DNA from: Nitrospina sp.
GTDB lineage: Bacteria; Nitrospinota; Nitrospinia; Nitrospinales; Nitrospinaceae
Direction of reading: 5' to 3'
Assembly (NCBI GenBank): GCA_004357435.1
Contig: SMVS01000059.1
Span: forward strand, 1-6,281
Length of the DNA stretch: 6,281 bases
In this document: positions 5,942-6,281 of the stretch, one piece after another
Position numbering within the stretch: position 1 is the first letter of the stretch
How the letters are laid out: each line of letters begins with the position of its first letter
Translations under genes and position numbers: made by a program
The notes under the pieces: model-generated
The model's database searches: none
The model's input: only the letters and a program-made list of their open reading frames with translations
Told to the model about the DNA's origin: nothing

Positions 5942-5973
5942 CGTAAAAAGCAATCCTTAATGAGGTAAAAACG

Positions 5974-6281
5974 ATGTCAGAACAACCAGATATTATTTAC
6001 ACGAAAGTGGATGAAGCCCCTCAGCTGGCGAGTGGCTCATTGCTTCCAATCATACAATGTTTTGCCCAGGCGGCAGGTATTGATGTGGGCACGAAGGATA
6101 TATCGCTGGCGGGTAGAATTATTGCGCAATTCCCTGAGCAACTCAGCCCAGAGCAACAGCAAGCGGATGACTTGGCATTGCTGGGTGAACTGGTGCTCAA
6201 GCCGGAAGCCAATGTCATCAAGTTGCCTAATATCAGCGCGTCCCTTCCCCAAATAAAAGGCGCTGTCGCGGAACTGCAATC
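5974..6281 (+). CDS. icd: Monomeric NADP-dependent isocitrate dehydrogenase (partial, N-terminus)
   Basis: The enzyme oxidatively decarboxylates isocitrate to 2-oxoglutarate with NADP+, in the cytoplasm. The first 102 codons are present and the frame is open to the window edge. Full members of this monomeric family are about 740 residues, so roughly one seventh is visible. Family hallmarks are clear: IIYTKVDEAPQLASGSLLPI (7-26), AGIDVGTKDISLAGRI (34-49), LALLGELVLKPEANVIKLPN (67-86) and ISASLPQIKGAVAELQ (87-102). Most catalytic and metal-binding residues lie beyond the window, so activity cannot be judged. The ATG at 5974 is preceded by GAGGT (5962-5966) with seven bases of spacing. Third-position GC is 52 of 102, well below the nearby thiamine-binding gene. 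The gene is divergent from glnD, and its product is the carbon signal sensed by PII. The homodimeric Icd family is excluded because its N-terminus is different. Confidence 0.93.
   Translation, partial: MSEQPDIIYTKVDEAPQLASGSLLPIIQCFAQAAGIDVGTKDISLAGRIIAQFPEQLSPEQQQADDLALLGELVLKPEANVIKLPNISASLPQIKGAVAELQ

Larger units (their letters stand above)
5556..5973. other. Divergent glnD/icd regulatory intergenic region
   Basis: This is a gene-free 418-base stretch, more AT-rich than its neighbours. It holds two clean dyads (5618-5634 and 5730-5749), promoter-like hexamers on both strands, three GGGTC boxes (5806-5810, 5830-5834, 5862-5866) and overlapping hairpins at 5847-5873. No transposon or RNA gene was recognised. 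A 20-codon frame at 5795-5857 lacks a ribosome site. I saw no sigma-54 type GG-N10-GC element. Confidence 0.6.

Noticed and set aside
5556..5973. Sigma-54 promoter, expected for a nitrogen-regulated locus
   Set aside because: No GG-N10-GC element with the right flanks was found on either strand by eye.
6011..6256. 81-codon plus-strand frame inside icd
   Set aside because: It is out of frame with the clear monomeric IDH reading frame beginning at 5974.

Overview
The window looks like a stretch of an ordinary bacterial chromosome. The suggested host is a Gram-negative of the Desulfobacterota/Nitrospinota type. That placement is inferred from the fused chorismate mutase-prephenate dehydratase next to a stand-alone tyrA, a likely cmk start after tyrA, an MTH1187-family gene, a glnD, and intergenic repeats of a kind I remember from such genomes. 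It is not proven. No mobile-element gene, CRISPR array, rRNA or tRNA was seen.

Layout, left to right. (1) Positions 1-1988, minus strand: a tightly coupled aromatic amino acid operon, pheA then tyrA (ATGA overlap), then the first six codons of a third gene (again ATGA), best read as cytidylate kinase. Chorismate goes to prephenate and then phenylpyruvate through PheA, while TyrA draws prephenate off toward tyrosine. (2) 1989-2103: divergent promoter region. (3) 2104-2412, plus strand: a lone MTH1187/YkoF-type thiamine-binding protein. (4) 2413-2843: a gene-free stretch holding at least three kinds of dispersed-repeat sequence, one apparently inserted in another. (5) 2844-5555, minus strand: full-length glnD, the PII uridylyltransferase, with an intact transferase site but a degraded HD (uridylyl-removing) motif. 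(6) 5556-5973: a 418-base divergent regulatory region with two clean dyads, promoter-like hexamers and a pair of mutually exclusive small hairpins. (7) 5974 to the end, plus strand: the N-terminal 102 codons of a monomeric NADP-isocitrate dehydrogenase, cut by the window edge.

GlnD and isocitrate dehydrogenase are divergent and linked by logic: IDH makes 2-oxoglutarate, the carbon signal bound by PII, and GlnD modifies PII in response to glutamine. The icd fragment has clearly lower third-position GC (52 of 102 codons) than the thiamine-binding gene (83 of 102), which hints at a different origin or different selection.

I found no convincing new multi-gene system. The items most worth a second look are the HD-to-HS change in GlnD, the dense dyad architecture of the glnD/icd intergenic region, and the layered repeats at 2541-2779.
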